A DNA stretch of 6,429 nt. Origin: an uncultured Muribaculaceae bacterium. GTDB taxonomy: Bacteria > Bacteroidota > Bacteroidia > Bacteroidales > Muribaculaceae. Shown here one piece after another: positions 1 to 4,614 of this stretch. Both the position numbers and the translations under genes were made by a program. How positions within the stretch are numbered: position 1 is the stretch's first letter; each line of letters opens with the position of its first letter. The stretch is from the NCBI GenBank assembly GCA_910584545.1, contig CAJUBC010000077.1, forward strand, positions 1 through 6,429, written 5' to 3'. The notes below the pieces were generated by a model, which was not told where the DNA came from, ran no database searches, and saw only the letters and a program-made list of their open reading frames with translations.

Positions 1-50
1 CAAACGCAGGCCTTTTCACATTAAAAAATCATGCCTTTAACTGAATATCC

Positions 51-488
51 CTAAGGTACATAAGAAAATATCACCGGAGTATCTGAATTTCCGACCATAA
101 ACATCAGCTTCTGTATTTGAGAGTCCGGGATAATGGCAAGTGGTTTTCCTCCAGAATTCGTTGGTGAGGCAGCCCTATTTGTCATGAATCTGAGAATAAA
201 AGGATACTTGACAATCTCTTTCCGTTCTGACTCTTTACAATTTATAAAGATTATTGTCGGAATAACAACACGATTGACTTTAGTTTTTCTGCCATTCTTC
301 CAAACGCGGAATTCCTCTTGTAAAGGAACATAACATTCATGCCCCAATTTAACAAGTTTTTCTGAAGAAGATTTTTCGGTATTGTTCTTAACAATAGCGA
401 CATACCAATGAGATTTCGACACGCCTACGGCACTGCCAACGCCAAATGGCACTGTCATAACACGGTCTCGCTCGTTATTAATATTCAT
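51..488 (-). CDS. UpxY/RfaH-like transcription antiterminator (NusG N-terminal domain), C-terminus apparently missing
   Basis: The 145-residue product resembles the UpxY family, NusG paralogues that let RNA polymerase read through the long leader of their own capsule operon. The NGN core runs from about residue 27 (HWYVAIVKNN) through KLGHECYVPLQEEFRVWKNGRK (about 48-69) and VIPTIIFIN (75-83), to a linker with IPDSQIQKLMFMVGNSDTPV (120-139). Family members are usually about 170-190 residues and carry a KOW domain after this linker. Here a TAG stop falls right after FSYVP, and neither of the other two frames clearly restores a KOW domain in the 50 bases left, so the gene may be truncated or frameshifted. 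The start at 488 was taken as the first ATG; Met11 (458) is possible. It lies downstream of a putative invertible promoter and is AT-rich, unlike the neighbouring recombinase. Polysaccharide genes would be expected beyond the left edge. Confidence 0.8.
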   Translation of the reverse strand: MNINNERDRVMTVPFGVGSAVGVSKSHWYVAIVKNNTEKSSSEKLVKLGHECYVPLQEEFRVWKNGRKTKVNRVVIPTIIFINCKESERKEIVKYPFILRFMTNRAASPTNSGGKPLAIIPDSQIQKLMFMVGNSDTPVIFSYVP

Positions 489-516
489 CTACTGAATATG
501 GTCTTAAAGCATAGTC

Positions 517-533
517 ATCTCTTGCGAAGAGAT
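517..533. repeat. Inverted repeat, upxY-proximal (putative recombination half of an invertible segment)
   Basis: ATCTCTT-GCG-AAGAGAT is a 7+3+7 palindrome. As a whole it is the exact reverse complement of the sequence at 714-730, including the central triplet. It is followed by TTTGGATGGG, which also follows the other copy. Size and layout fit a tyrosine-recombinase core site, with arms around a short crossover region. It lies 28 bp upstream of the upxY start codon. Confidence 0.6.
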
Positions 534-692
534 TTGGATGGGTTTTATATTATTGAATATCAATATATTATCCTGTTTAATCCAATATATTTGATAAACA
601 AATACGAGCAAATGATGGAATGACAATATAAAAATCAATAAGCGAAATAATAAATTTTTTCAATAAATCAGCGATTTGTAAGAAATAATTCG

Positions 693-700
693 TAAATTTG
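693..700 (+). promoter_or_regulatory. Bacteroidetes -7 box TAAATTTG
   Basis: TAAATTTG matches the Bacteroidales -7 consensus TAnnTTTG exactly. A TTTG lies upstream at 675-678, but the 14-bp gap is shorter than the usual spacing of about 20, so the -33 element is weak. The start of transcription would be near 704-706. In this orientation the transcript crosses the right inverted repeat and meets the hairpin at 754-783. Confidence 0.5.
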
Positions 701-713
701 CATTTAGTTAAGT

Positions 714-730
714 ATCTCTTCGCAAGAGAT
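714..730. repeat. Inverted repeat, recombinase-proximal
   Basis: ATCTCTT-CGC-AAGAGAT is the exact reverse complement of the copy at 517-533. The central triplet is CGC here and GCG there, so crossover-region identity exists only in the inverted alignment. The following TTTGGATGGG matches the other copy in direct orientation. Confidence 0.6.
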
Positions 731-753
731 TTGGATGGGCGGGTAATTTTTTT

Positions 754-783
754 ACTCTTCGGCACTTGGCGGTGCCGAAGAGT
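754..783 (+). terminator. Strong hairpin, rightward terminator insulating the recombinase gene
   Basis: A 12-bp perfect stem (ACTCTTCGGCAC with GTGCCGAAGAGT) encloses the loop TTGGCG and is followed by CTTTTGT. On the leftward strand no U-run follows it (an A-run does), so it fits rightward termination better. It would stop transcription from the 693-700 promoter before it runs antisense into the recombinase. It may also act as a 3' stabilising stem for the recombinase mRNA. Confidence 0.6.
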
Positions 784-811
784 CTTTTGTATCGAAAATT
801 TCTCTGAAGAA

Positions 812-873
812 CGGTCTGTCCGGGCGATCGGGATCCGGGAGCTGAGCGGTCTGTCCGGGCCGTCAGTATCCGG
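812..873. repeat. Two-copy GC-rich direct repeat, 35-bp period
   Basis: Copies at 812-838 and 847-873 share an identical CGGTCTGTCCGGGC and end in ATCCGG; I count four mismatches over 27 positions. They lie between the hairpin and the stop codon of the recombinase (887). They could be accessory binding sites for the recombinase or a host factor, or the remains of a local duplication. Function is unknown. Confidence 0.55.
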
Positions 874-886
874 ATGCCAGTGACGG

Positions 887-2092
887 TCATTCAAGGCTGC
901 CAAGGATCAGGTTGTTGGCGCGGTCGACGGCGGCGGTGTCGAGCGTGGCGAGATAGATGCGGGTTGTCGCTTCGGAGTCGTGGCCCATCCCTTCGCTGAT
1001 GACGCTCAGGGGAATGCCTTTGGACCGGGCGGCGGATGCCCAGCTGTGGCGCGCCACGTAGAGGGTAAGGGGAATCGGGATGCCGGCCATGGCGGCCACG
1101 CGCTTGAGGCTGCGGTTGATGTTGTAGCCGACGTTGCGGCAGGTGCACCGCTCGTTGGTGCCGGGACGGCGGATTATGGGCAGCAGATAGCCGGTGGCGT
1201 TCTCGGGGTATTTGTCGAGGATGACCTGCATCTCGCGGGTCCAGGCTATGACGAGCTGCTGGCCGGTCTTGCGGCGGCGATAGGTGACGCAACCGTCCCG
1301 CAGGTCGGTCTTTCTCAGGAAGGCCATGTCGATGAAGCTCATTCCCCGGAGATAGAAGCTCATCAGGAACATATCGCGGGCGTAGTCGAGTGCCGGAGTC
1401 AGGGACAAATCCAGCTCTTTGATTTTCTTGATTATTCCCAATGGCAGGGCGCGTTTCACGGTCTTGTCCACGCCTGTATAGACGTGGCGAAACGGCTTGC
1501 GGTTCTCGATGATGTCGTCCTCGACCGCCCGGTTGTATGCCGCACGCAGAATGCGGGTATAGAACGAGATGGTGTTCGGGGTGACTCCTCTGCGCTTGTG
1601 CCATGCCTCGTAGGCTTCCATCGTTTCCGAGGTGATGCAGTCGAGCATTATATCCTCTTCCTCCCGGAATTTCCTGAAGCTGTTGAGCGCGGAGCGGTAG
1701 GTCTCGGAGGTACGGATCTTGCCGTTCTGTTTCAGTTTGGCGATGATGCTCTCCATGAAGTTGAAGAGAGTGTATTCATGCGCGTAGCGGGTGAACTCGT
1801 CGATTATATCATCGGCGGTGTACGCAAAGCCCTTGGCATCCAGCGTGCGGTCGATTTTCCTCAGTCGCTCCACATCCCAACGGATGCGTTTCCGGATGGA
1901 GAGGATGTATGATTTTCGTTCACTTCTACCGATGGCCGCCAGCGTCGATCGGCTTTCGTCCCACTCGTCGGGGAATACCCTGTAGTCGGTGGGGAGCTGG
2001 CGCACTTTTCTTTCGTGTATAATCTGATAGTGGATTGTGCCCTCGCGGCCGGCGACTGTCGAGGGGCGGAACTTTACTTTGATCGAAGCCAT
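887..2092 (-). CDS. Tyrosine recombinase (phage-integrase fold; likely promoter invertase)
   Basis: The 401-residue protein has the three-part layout of Bacteroidetes tyrosine recombinases: an N-terminal arm-type DNA-binding region (about 1-95, with WDE at 44-46), a SAM-like core-binding domain (about 105-205), and a catalytic domain (about 215-395). Visible catalytic residues are R249 (FYLRGMSF), K275 (RRRKTGQQ), R348 in YVARHSWA, H371 (GMGHDS) and the nucleophile Y380 (TTRIYLATLD). Y345 replaces the usual first histidine of HxxR; I believe this is common among Bacteroides relatives. The protein looks complete and active. It would cut, exchange and rejoin DNA strands at short inverted or direct sites. 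Its position just upstream of upxY, same strand, with inverted repeats between them, suggests a local invertase. The alternative is the integrase of a lost mobile element, but no other element genes are present. The ATG at 2092 is a typical family start. Confidence 0.9.
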   Translation of the reverse strand: MASIKVKFRPSTVAGREGTIHYQIIHERKVRQLPTDYRVFPDEWDESRSTLAAIGRSERKSYILSIRKRIRWDVERLRKIDRTLDAKGFAYTADDIIDEFTRYAHEYTLFNFMESIIAKLKQNGKIRTSETYRSALNSFRKFREEEDIMLDCITSETMEAYEAWHKRRGVTPNTISFYTRILRAAYNRAVEDDIIENRKPFRHVYTGVDKTVKRALPLGIIKKIKELDLSLTPALDYARDMFLMSFYLRGMSFIDMAFLRKTDLRDGCVTYRRRKTGQQLVIAWTREMQVILDKYPENATGYLLPIIRRPGTNERCTCRNVGYNINRSLKRVAAMAGIPIPLTLYVARHSWASAARSKGIPLSVISEGMGHDSEATTRIYLATLDTAAVDRANNLILGSLE

Positions 2093-2105
2093 TTGTTTTT
2101 TATTT

Positions 2106-2134
2106 GTTTCTGTTAATTTACATTTAACAGAAAC
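2106..2134. promoter_or_regulatory. 11-bp inverted repeat with 7-bp spacer upstream of the recombinase gene
   Basis: GTTTCTGTTAA (2106-2116) and TTAACAGAAAC (2124-2134) are perfect inverted arms around the 7-bp spacer TTTACAT, ending 14 bp before the recombinase ATG. The arrangement fits an operator for autoregulation, or a tyrosine-recombinase core site (arms flanking a 7-bp crossover). It does not resemble the 517/714 repeats, and no second copy was seen in the window. Confidence 0.5.
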
Positions 2135-2260
2135 TGTTGGCTTCGGGAATCGCAGTATGGAAGCCTATGGTTTGCGGGAATTGCCGGCTACAAACCGATG
2201 CAGGTAATTTTCTAAACTCAGTTTTTTTGTAAAAATCGCGGTTATAATAGCAAAAATTTG

Positions 2261-2268
2261 TACCTTTG
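2261..2268 (+). promoter_or_regulatory. Promoter -7 box TACCTTTG for yaaA
   Basis: TACCTTTG, in the context AAAATTTGTACCTTTGTG, matches the Bacteroidetes consensus TAnnTTTG. It is 58 bp upstream of the yaaA start, giving a leader of about 50 nt. No well-spaced TTTG -33 element is visible. Confidence 0.55.
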
Positions 2269-2325
2269 TGTTCTCTTAGTCGTGATTTTTTGTATGGCAC
2301 GTGGTCTTGATGTCTGCCAATTAAT

Positions 2326-3102
2326 ATGATACTGATAGCTGAATCTAAGACGATGTCGTCCGCGCAGAGCGCGGTCAATGCGGATGAATTCAGGGAATTC
2401 CGCCCGCTGTTCGACGGTATCGCCGACGCCATCATGGACTCGCTACGGAGCCGGACTCCGGAGCAACTGAGCCAGGAGGTTGGGATCTCAATGAAGCTTG
2501 CAGCCTCGCTGCAGAGCATGATTTATGAGTTTCCTAATAAATCGCTCGGAATACGCGCCATAAATGCCTTCACCGGAGTGGTTTTCCGGCAGCTCGGTCT
2601 AACGGATTATGATAGTACACATACGCGGTTCTTATTCGACAATGTGCGGATCATCTCTTCCCTGTACGGATGGCTTCGCCTGGACGACATTATCAAGCCT
2701 TATCGGTTTGATTTCAAGAGCCGTGTGGCTCCCTTGGGAGAGCCTCTGATGAAATACTGGAAGAAGGACGTGACGATAGCTTTGGTGAATGACCTCCGCC
2801 GGAACGGGGACACCGTGATCATCGACCTGTTGCCTTCAGATGCCGCGAAACTCATTGACTGGAAACTTGTGAAGCGTTTCGCCAAGGTCTATAAAGTTGA
2901 TTTCCAGACCGTGGTCGGGGCCAAGGAGACAAAGACCCCGAATGCCGGCCGTCTCAAGGAACTGCGAGGCCGTCTCCTCGACCTGATCGTCCGCGAAGGG
3001 CTGACCGACCCGGCGGAAATAGCCGCCTTGGAATCTCCCGACTTCATGCCGGACCCAGCCGGCCCTCGCCTCCCCTCCCACCTATCCTTCATCACCGCGT
3101 AA
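2326..3102 (+). CDS. yaaA: YaaA family peroxide-stress protein
   Basis: The 258-residue product has the length and landmarks of YaaA (DUF328/UPF0246). These are the N-terminal MILIAESKTM (family SPAKTL-type motif in variant form), INAFTGVVFRQL (79-90), the hallmark GLTDYDSTHTRFLF (91-104), RIISSLYGWLRLDDIIKPYR (108-127) and a C-terminal EGLTDPAEIAALESPDF (224-240). In E. coli, YaaA is a cytoplasmic protein of the OxyR regulon that limits free intracellular iron and oxidative DNA damage during peroxide stress; biochemical work also points to DNA binding. The usual conserved LASNEY-like stretch reads IIDLLPSDAAKLIDW here (165-179), a divergent form. The gene is monocistronic, divergent from the recombinase, with its own promoter-like box. 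The start is supported by the family N-terminus. The last 15 residues (PDPAGPRLPSHLSFITA region) look like an unconserved tail. Confidence 0.88.
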   Translation: MILIAESKTMSSAQSAVNADEFREFRPLFDGIADAIMDSLRSRTPEQLSQEVGISMKLAASLQSMIYEFPNKSLGIRAINAFTGVVFRQLGLTDYDSTHTRFLFDNVRIISSLYGWLRLDDIIKPYRFDFKSRVAPLGEPLMKYWKKDVTIALVNDLRRNGDTVIIDLLPSDAAKLIDWKLVKRFAKVYKVDFQTVVGAKETKTPNAGRLKELRGRLLDLIVREGLTDPAEIAALESPDFMPDPAGPRLPSHLSFITA

Positions 3103-3143
3103 GCAGGTCCCGGTGTCGTCGGAATGTAGACCCCGTCGACAAT

Positions 3144-3374
3144 TTATCTCTCCAGATAGAAGGGAAGCATATAGACCGGGAGGAAAGTGATGGCTCCCTC
3201 TTTATGGTAATCTTTTGTGAAAACCACGAGCGGATCCTTTGACTTGGCTGAATATTTATCGAGGAATTCGTCAAGCGATTTATGGGTCTTGTAACCGGAA
3301 GATTTCACCTCGATAGGCGAAATCTTACTCCCGTTGGCAATCAGGAAGTCAACTTCATACAAATAGTAAAATAT
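3144..3374 (-). pseudogene. C-terminal remnant of an AAA+ ATPase with DUF4143 domain
   Basis: The leftward frame reads IFYYLYEVDFLIANGSK, then ISPIEVKSSGYKTHKSLDEF, and ends in LPVYMLPFYLER. This is the nuclease-like C-terminal end (EVDF...IEVKS) of the DUF4143 proteins, which normally follow a P-loop AAA+ domain and total about 380-450 residues. The whole ATPase part is absent. The frame meets a stop at 3399-3401 inside a tandem repeat, and no proper start exists (only a TTG at 3362). It is a gene remnant. A more decayed copy of the same region lies at 4382-4471, on the other side of the flavodoxin gene. Confidence 0.75.
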
Positions 3375-3460
3375 CCTCTGAGCGCAAAATTTTTTGAGTC
3401 AAAATATCCTCTAAGCGCAAAATCTTTTCAGTCAAAATATCCTATGAGCGCAAAATTTTC
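3368..3460. repeat. 33-bp tandem repeat, about 2.8 copies, encoding degenerate FALRGYF peptides
   Basis: Units start at 3368, 3401 and 3434. Each begins AAAATATCCT, then CT(A/G)AGCGCAAAAT or a variant, and units one and two end in a T-run plus AGTC. The period is exactly 33 bp, or eleven codons. Read leftward in one frame the copies give NFALIGYFD, a stop, KDFALRGYFDSK and NFALRGYF, so the array looks peptide-coding in origin or resembles it. It directly abuts the DUF4143 remnant. Units are contiguous, without spacers, so it is not a CRISPR. Confidence 0.75.
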
Positions 3461-3487
3461 AACTTACCCGGATGGAAGCGCAGTCAA

Positions 3488-3532
3488 CAAAGCCGGCGTG
3501 TCAGGATTCCATGTTCTGACACACCGGCTTTG
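3488..3532 (-). terminator. Hairpin downstream of the flavodoxin gene
   Basis: A 17-bp stem (CAAAGCCGGCGTGTCAG with CTGACACACCGGCTTTG, one C/T difference that allows a G-U pair) encloses an 11-nt loop. It starts 20 bp past the flavodoxin stop. There is no long U-run, so it is either a weak intrinsic terminator or a 3' stabilising stem. Confidence 0.6.
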
Positions 3533-3552
3533 ACGTTTATCTTACGGTATGG

Positions 3553-4122
3553 TTATTTTACGGATTTAACCCAGCGGTCGATGTCCTGCTGGGTGCAGTT
3601 GTTGAGCACGCGGCCAGGCTTGAATATCGCTTTGGGCGCTGACACTTTCAGGTCTTTGGTGGATTCGCCGTAGCTGCTGCCTCCGGATGTCGCGAATGGA
3701 ATGATCACCTTGCCGTCGGTGTTATAACTCTCAAGGAAGGTGTTGACAATCGTCGGGGCGGTGTACCACCATATCGGGAAACCGAGATAGATGGTGTCAT
3801 ACTGCTCGAAATTCCTGACCTTGTTGGCGATGCCGGGACGGGTGCTGCGGTCGCGGGCCTCGAGAGTGCCACGCGCGCTGTCGTTCCAGCCGTCGAGGTC
3901 CTCTTCGGTATAAGGCTGTTCCGGTTCTATCTGGAATAAGTCGCCGCCCGTGGCCTTGGCGATCTTTTCAGCCACGGCTTTGGTGTGTCCCTGAGCGGAG
4001 AAAACCGCTACCAGAACCAGGGTCGCTGCCTCGACAGCTTCCGCACCCTTCTTTTCCTTCGACGCGCATGCCACGAACACTATTGCCGTAACCGCCAACA
4101 ACGCTAAAAATATCTTCTTCAT
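3553..4122 (-). CDS. Lipoprotein-anchored flavodoxin
   Basis: The 189-residue protein begins with a lysine-containing signal sequence and hydrophobic stretch (MKKIFLALLAVTAIVFVAC). C19 is a plausible lipidated cysteine, followed by a charged linker (SKEKKGAEAVEA). The rest is a flavodoxin fold of the Flavodoxin_4 type. The FMN phosphate loop is FSAQGHTKAVA (41-51), a variant of the YSxTGNT motif. The isoalloxazine loops are GFPIWWYTAP (114-123) and PFATSGGSSYG (142-152). It would bind FMN and carry electrons, but outside the cytoplasmic membrane if the signal works; partners are unknown. Related secreted flavodoxins occur in gut Bacteroidales and clostridia. The gene appears monocistronic, with a -7 box at 4157-4164 and a hairpin just after the stop. 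The lipobox (FVAC) lacks the usual leucine at -3, so lipidation is less certain than export. Confidence 0.88.
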   Translation of the reverse strand: MKKIFLALLAVTAIVFVACASKEKKGAEAVEAATLVLVAVFSAQGHTKAVAEKIAKATGGDLFQIEPEQPYTEEDLDGWNDSARGTLEARDRSTRPGIANKVRNFEQYDTIYLGFPIWWYTAPTIVNTFLESYNTDGKVIIPFATSGGSSYGESTKDLKVSAPKAIFKPGRVLNNCTQQDIDRWVKSVK

Positions 4123-4156
4123 TGTTATGACTGTTTTTTGATTTCTGTTTCAAACG

Positions 4157-4164
4157 CAAAATTA
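4157..4164 (-). promoter_or_regulatory. Promoter -7 box TAATTTTG for the flavodoxin gene
   Basis: Read leftward the sequence is TAATTTTG, matching TAnnTTTG. It would start transcription about 25-30 nt before the flavodoxin ATG at 4122. A well-placed -33 TTTG is not evident. Confidence 0.45.
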
Positions 4165-4235
4165 GTCGAAATCCAAGATAACCACATACCGATTTTCAGG
4201 AAATTGCTACCCAAATCCATGATGATTCATACAAT

Positions 4236-4262
4236 AAACCCACAGACAGTCTCAGTGGGTTT
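4236..4262 (-). terminator. Terminator-like hairpin
   Basis: AAACCCAC (4236-4243) pairs with GTGGGTTT (4255-4262) around an 11-nt loop. Leftward, the stem ends in GGGTTTATTGT, a short U-rich tail. It would end leftward transcripts coming from the DUF4143 remnant before the flavodoxin promoter. Confidence 0.4.
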
Positions 4263-4315
4263 GTAACCCTCCTACTGTAGACTTGCGGGTTACAAACCTG
4301 GAAAGGACCCGCAAG
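4258..4315. repeat. Two overlapping, mutually exclusive inverted repeats
   Basis: GGTTTGTAACCC (4258-4269) is a perfect inverted match to GGGTTACAAACC (4287-4298). CTTGCGGGT (4282-4290) is a perfect inverted match to ACCCGCAAG (4307-4315). The second pair shares bases 4287-4290 with the first, so in RNA only one could form at a time. No gene that they would control is recognisable. Confidence 0.5.
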
Positions 4316-4345
4316 GACTGGAAACCTGGAAGGACAGGAAAGGAC
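4296..4345. repeat. Short degenerate direct repeats (GGAAAGGAC type)
   Basis: Copies include ACCTGGAAAGGAC (4296-4308), GCAAGGAC (4311-4318), ACCTGGAAGGAC (4324-4335) and CAGGAAAGGAC (4335-4345). The purine-rich array lies between the inverted repeats and the second DUF4143 remnant. Function is unknown. Confidence 0.5.
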
Positions 4346-4381
4346 ACACAAAAACTGGATAAGGGACGATCTGCCATAATT

Positions 4382-4471
4382 CTATCGTTCCAGATAGAAA
4401 GGATGCATATAGGCCGGCAGAAAGGTGAAGGTTCCCTATTTATTGTAGTCTTTCGACATTGCCAAATATTT
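4382..4471 (-). pseudogene. Second, more decayed DUF4143 C-terminal remnant
   Basis: Read leftward from about 4471 the frame gives KYLAMSKDYNK, a TAG stop (4436-4438), then GTFTFLPAYMHPFYLER and a terminal stop. This aligns with the C-terminus of the remnant at 3144-3374 (KYSAKSKD...KDYHKEGAITFLPVYMLPFYLER). A short internal deletion of about eight residues between two KD dipeptides and the in-frame stop show it is dead. The DNA of the two remnants is clearly alike around CCAGATAGAA. Confidence 0.7.
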
Positions 4472-4483
4472 TCCAAATAAAAT

Positions 4484-4517
4484 CGGCGACTTGATGAATA
4501 AAATCACCAAATCGCCG
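4484..4517 (-). terminator. Imperfect GC-rich hairpin
   Basis: CGGCGACTTGATGA and TCACCAAATCGCCG form a 14-bp stem with two imperfect pairs and the loop ATAAAA. Leftward it is followed by ATTTTATTTGG, a T-rich tail, so it resembles a second leftward terminator behind the kinase gene. It could equally be a remnant structure at the edge of the DUF4143 fossil. Confidence 0.4.
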
Positions 4518-4581
4518 CTATATTGCGTGGATGCGCTGCTGATTTATGGTTTGACATGGCAAAAATATTTGCCTAAAAATC

Positions 4582-4614
4582 AAGGGCCGAGACGAAAATT
4601 TCGTCTCGGCCCTT
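4582..4614 (-). terminator. Strong intrinsic terminator downstream of the tyrosine kinase gene
   Basis: A perfect 16-bp inverted repeat around one central base starts with AAGGGCCGAGACG on the left. Read leftward it is followed by GATTTTTAGG, a U-tract. It lies about 150 bp past the kinase stop. The 147 bases between show no gene and no other structure, which suggests the kinase is the last gene of its operon. Confidence 0.75.

Larger units (their letters stand above)
517..730. promoter_or_regulatory. Putative invertible promoter segment controlling upxY, in OFF orientation
   Basis: An AT-rich, gene-free 214-bp segment is bounded by exact 17-bp inverted repeats. It lies between a tyrosine recombinase and a upxY-like gene, all leftward. 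Its only convincing Bacteroidetes promoter box, TAAATTTG at 693-700, reads rightward, away from upxY. Inversion between the repeats would map the box to 547-554 reading leftward, giving a leader of roughly 50 nt before the ATG at 488. Phase-variable capsule loci of Bacteroides are known to use this order of recombinase, invertible promoter and upxY. That this segment actually inverts is inferred. The alternative is a fixed promoter for a small RNA, with chance or fossil repeats. Confidence 0.55.
705..788 (+). ncRNA. Possible short transcript from the OFF-oriented promoter
   Basis: A promoter box (693-700), a hairpin formed by the right inverted repeat (714-730), and a strong hairpin followed by CTTTTGT (754-783) are spaced as in a small RNA gene of about 85 nt. 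Only the tetrapeptide-sized reading frame ATG-GGC-GGG-TAA occurs inside it. It may be a true small RNA, or simply the aborted transcript of the phase-OFF promoter. No known RNA family was recognised. Confidence 0.3.

Noticed and set aside
133..333. Rightward small frame inside the upxY-like gene
   Set aside because: Antisense to a frame with a clear NusG N-terminal domain; no features of its own.
517..739. Direct-repeat att sites of an integrated mobile element
   Set aside because: The copies share a long direct stretch, but only about 200 bp of non-coding DNA lies between them, the recombinase is outside, and their central triplets mismatch in direct alignment. Inversion fits better.
700..790. 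tRNA or tmRNA 3' end as an integrase target
   Set aside because: The stems do not include a T-loop (GTTCGA-type) or a CCA end, and no cloverleaf can be folded.
577..903. Leftward frames covering the inverted-repeat region and the recombinase 3' end
   Set aside because: Low-complexity translation of the terminator and GC-rich repeats; the frame crosses the promoter box and recombination sites and shows no domain.
980..1912. Long rightward open frame of 310 codons across the recombinase region
   Set aside because: It lies antisense to the recombinase, whose own frame has intact domains and catalytic residues; GC-rich codon use keeps the opposite strand open.
3102..3143. Terminator directly after yaaA
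   Set aside because: No convincing stem with a T-run is visible in the short gap before the DUF4143 remnant.
3368..3460. CRISPR-like regular repeats
   Set aside because: The 33-bp units are directly contiguous with no unique spacers, and no cas genes are nearby.
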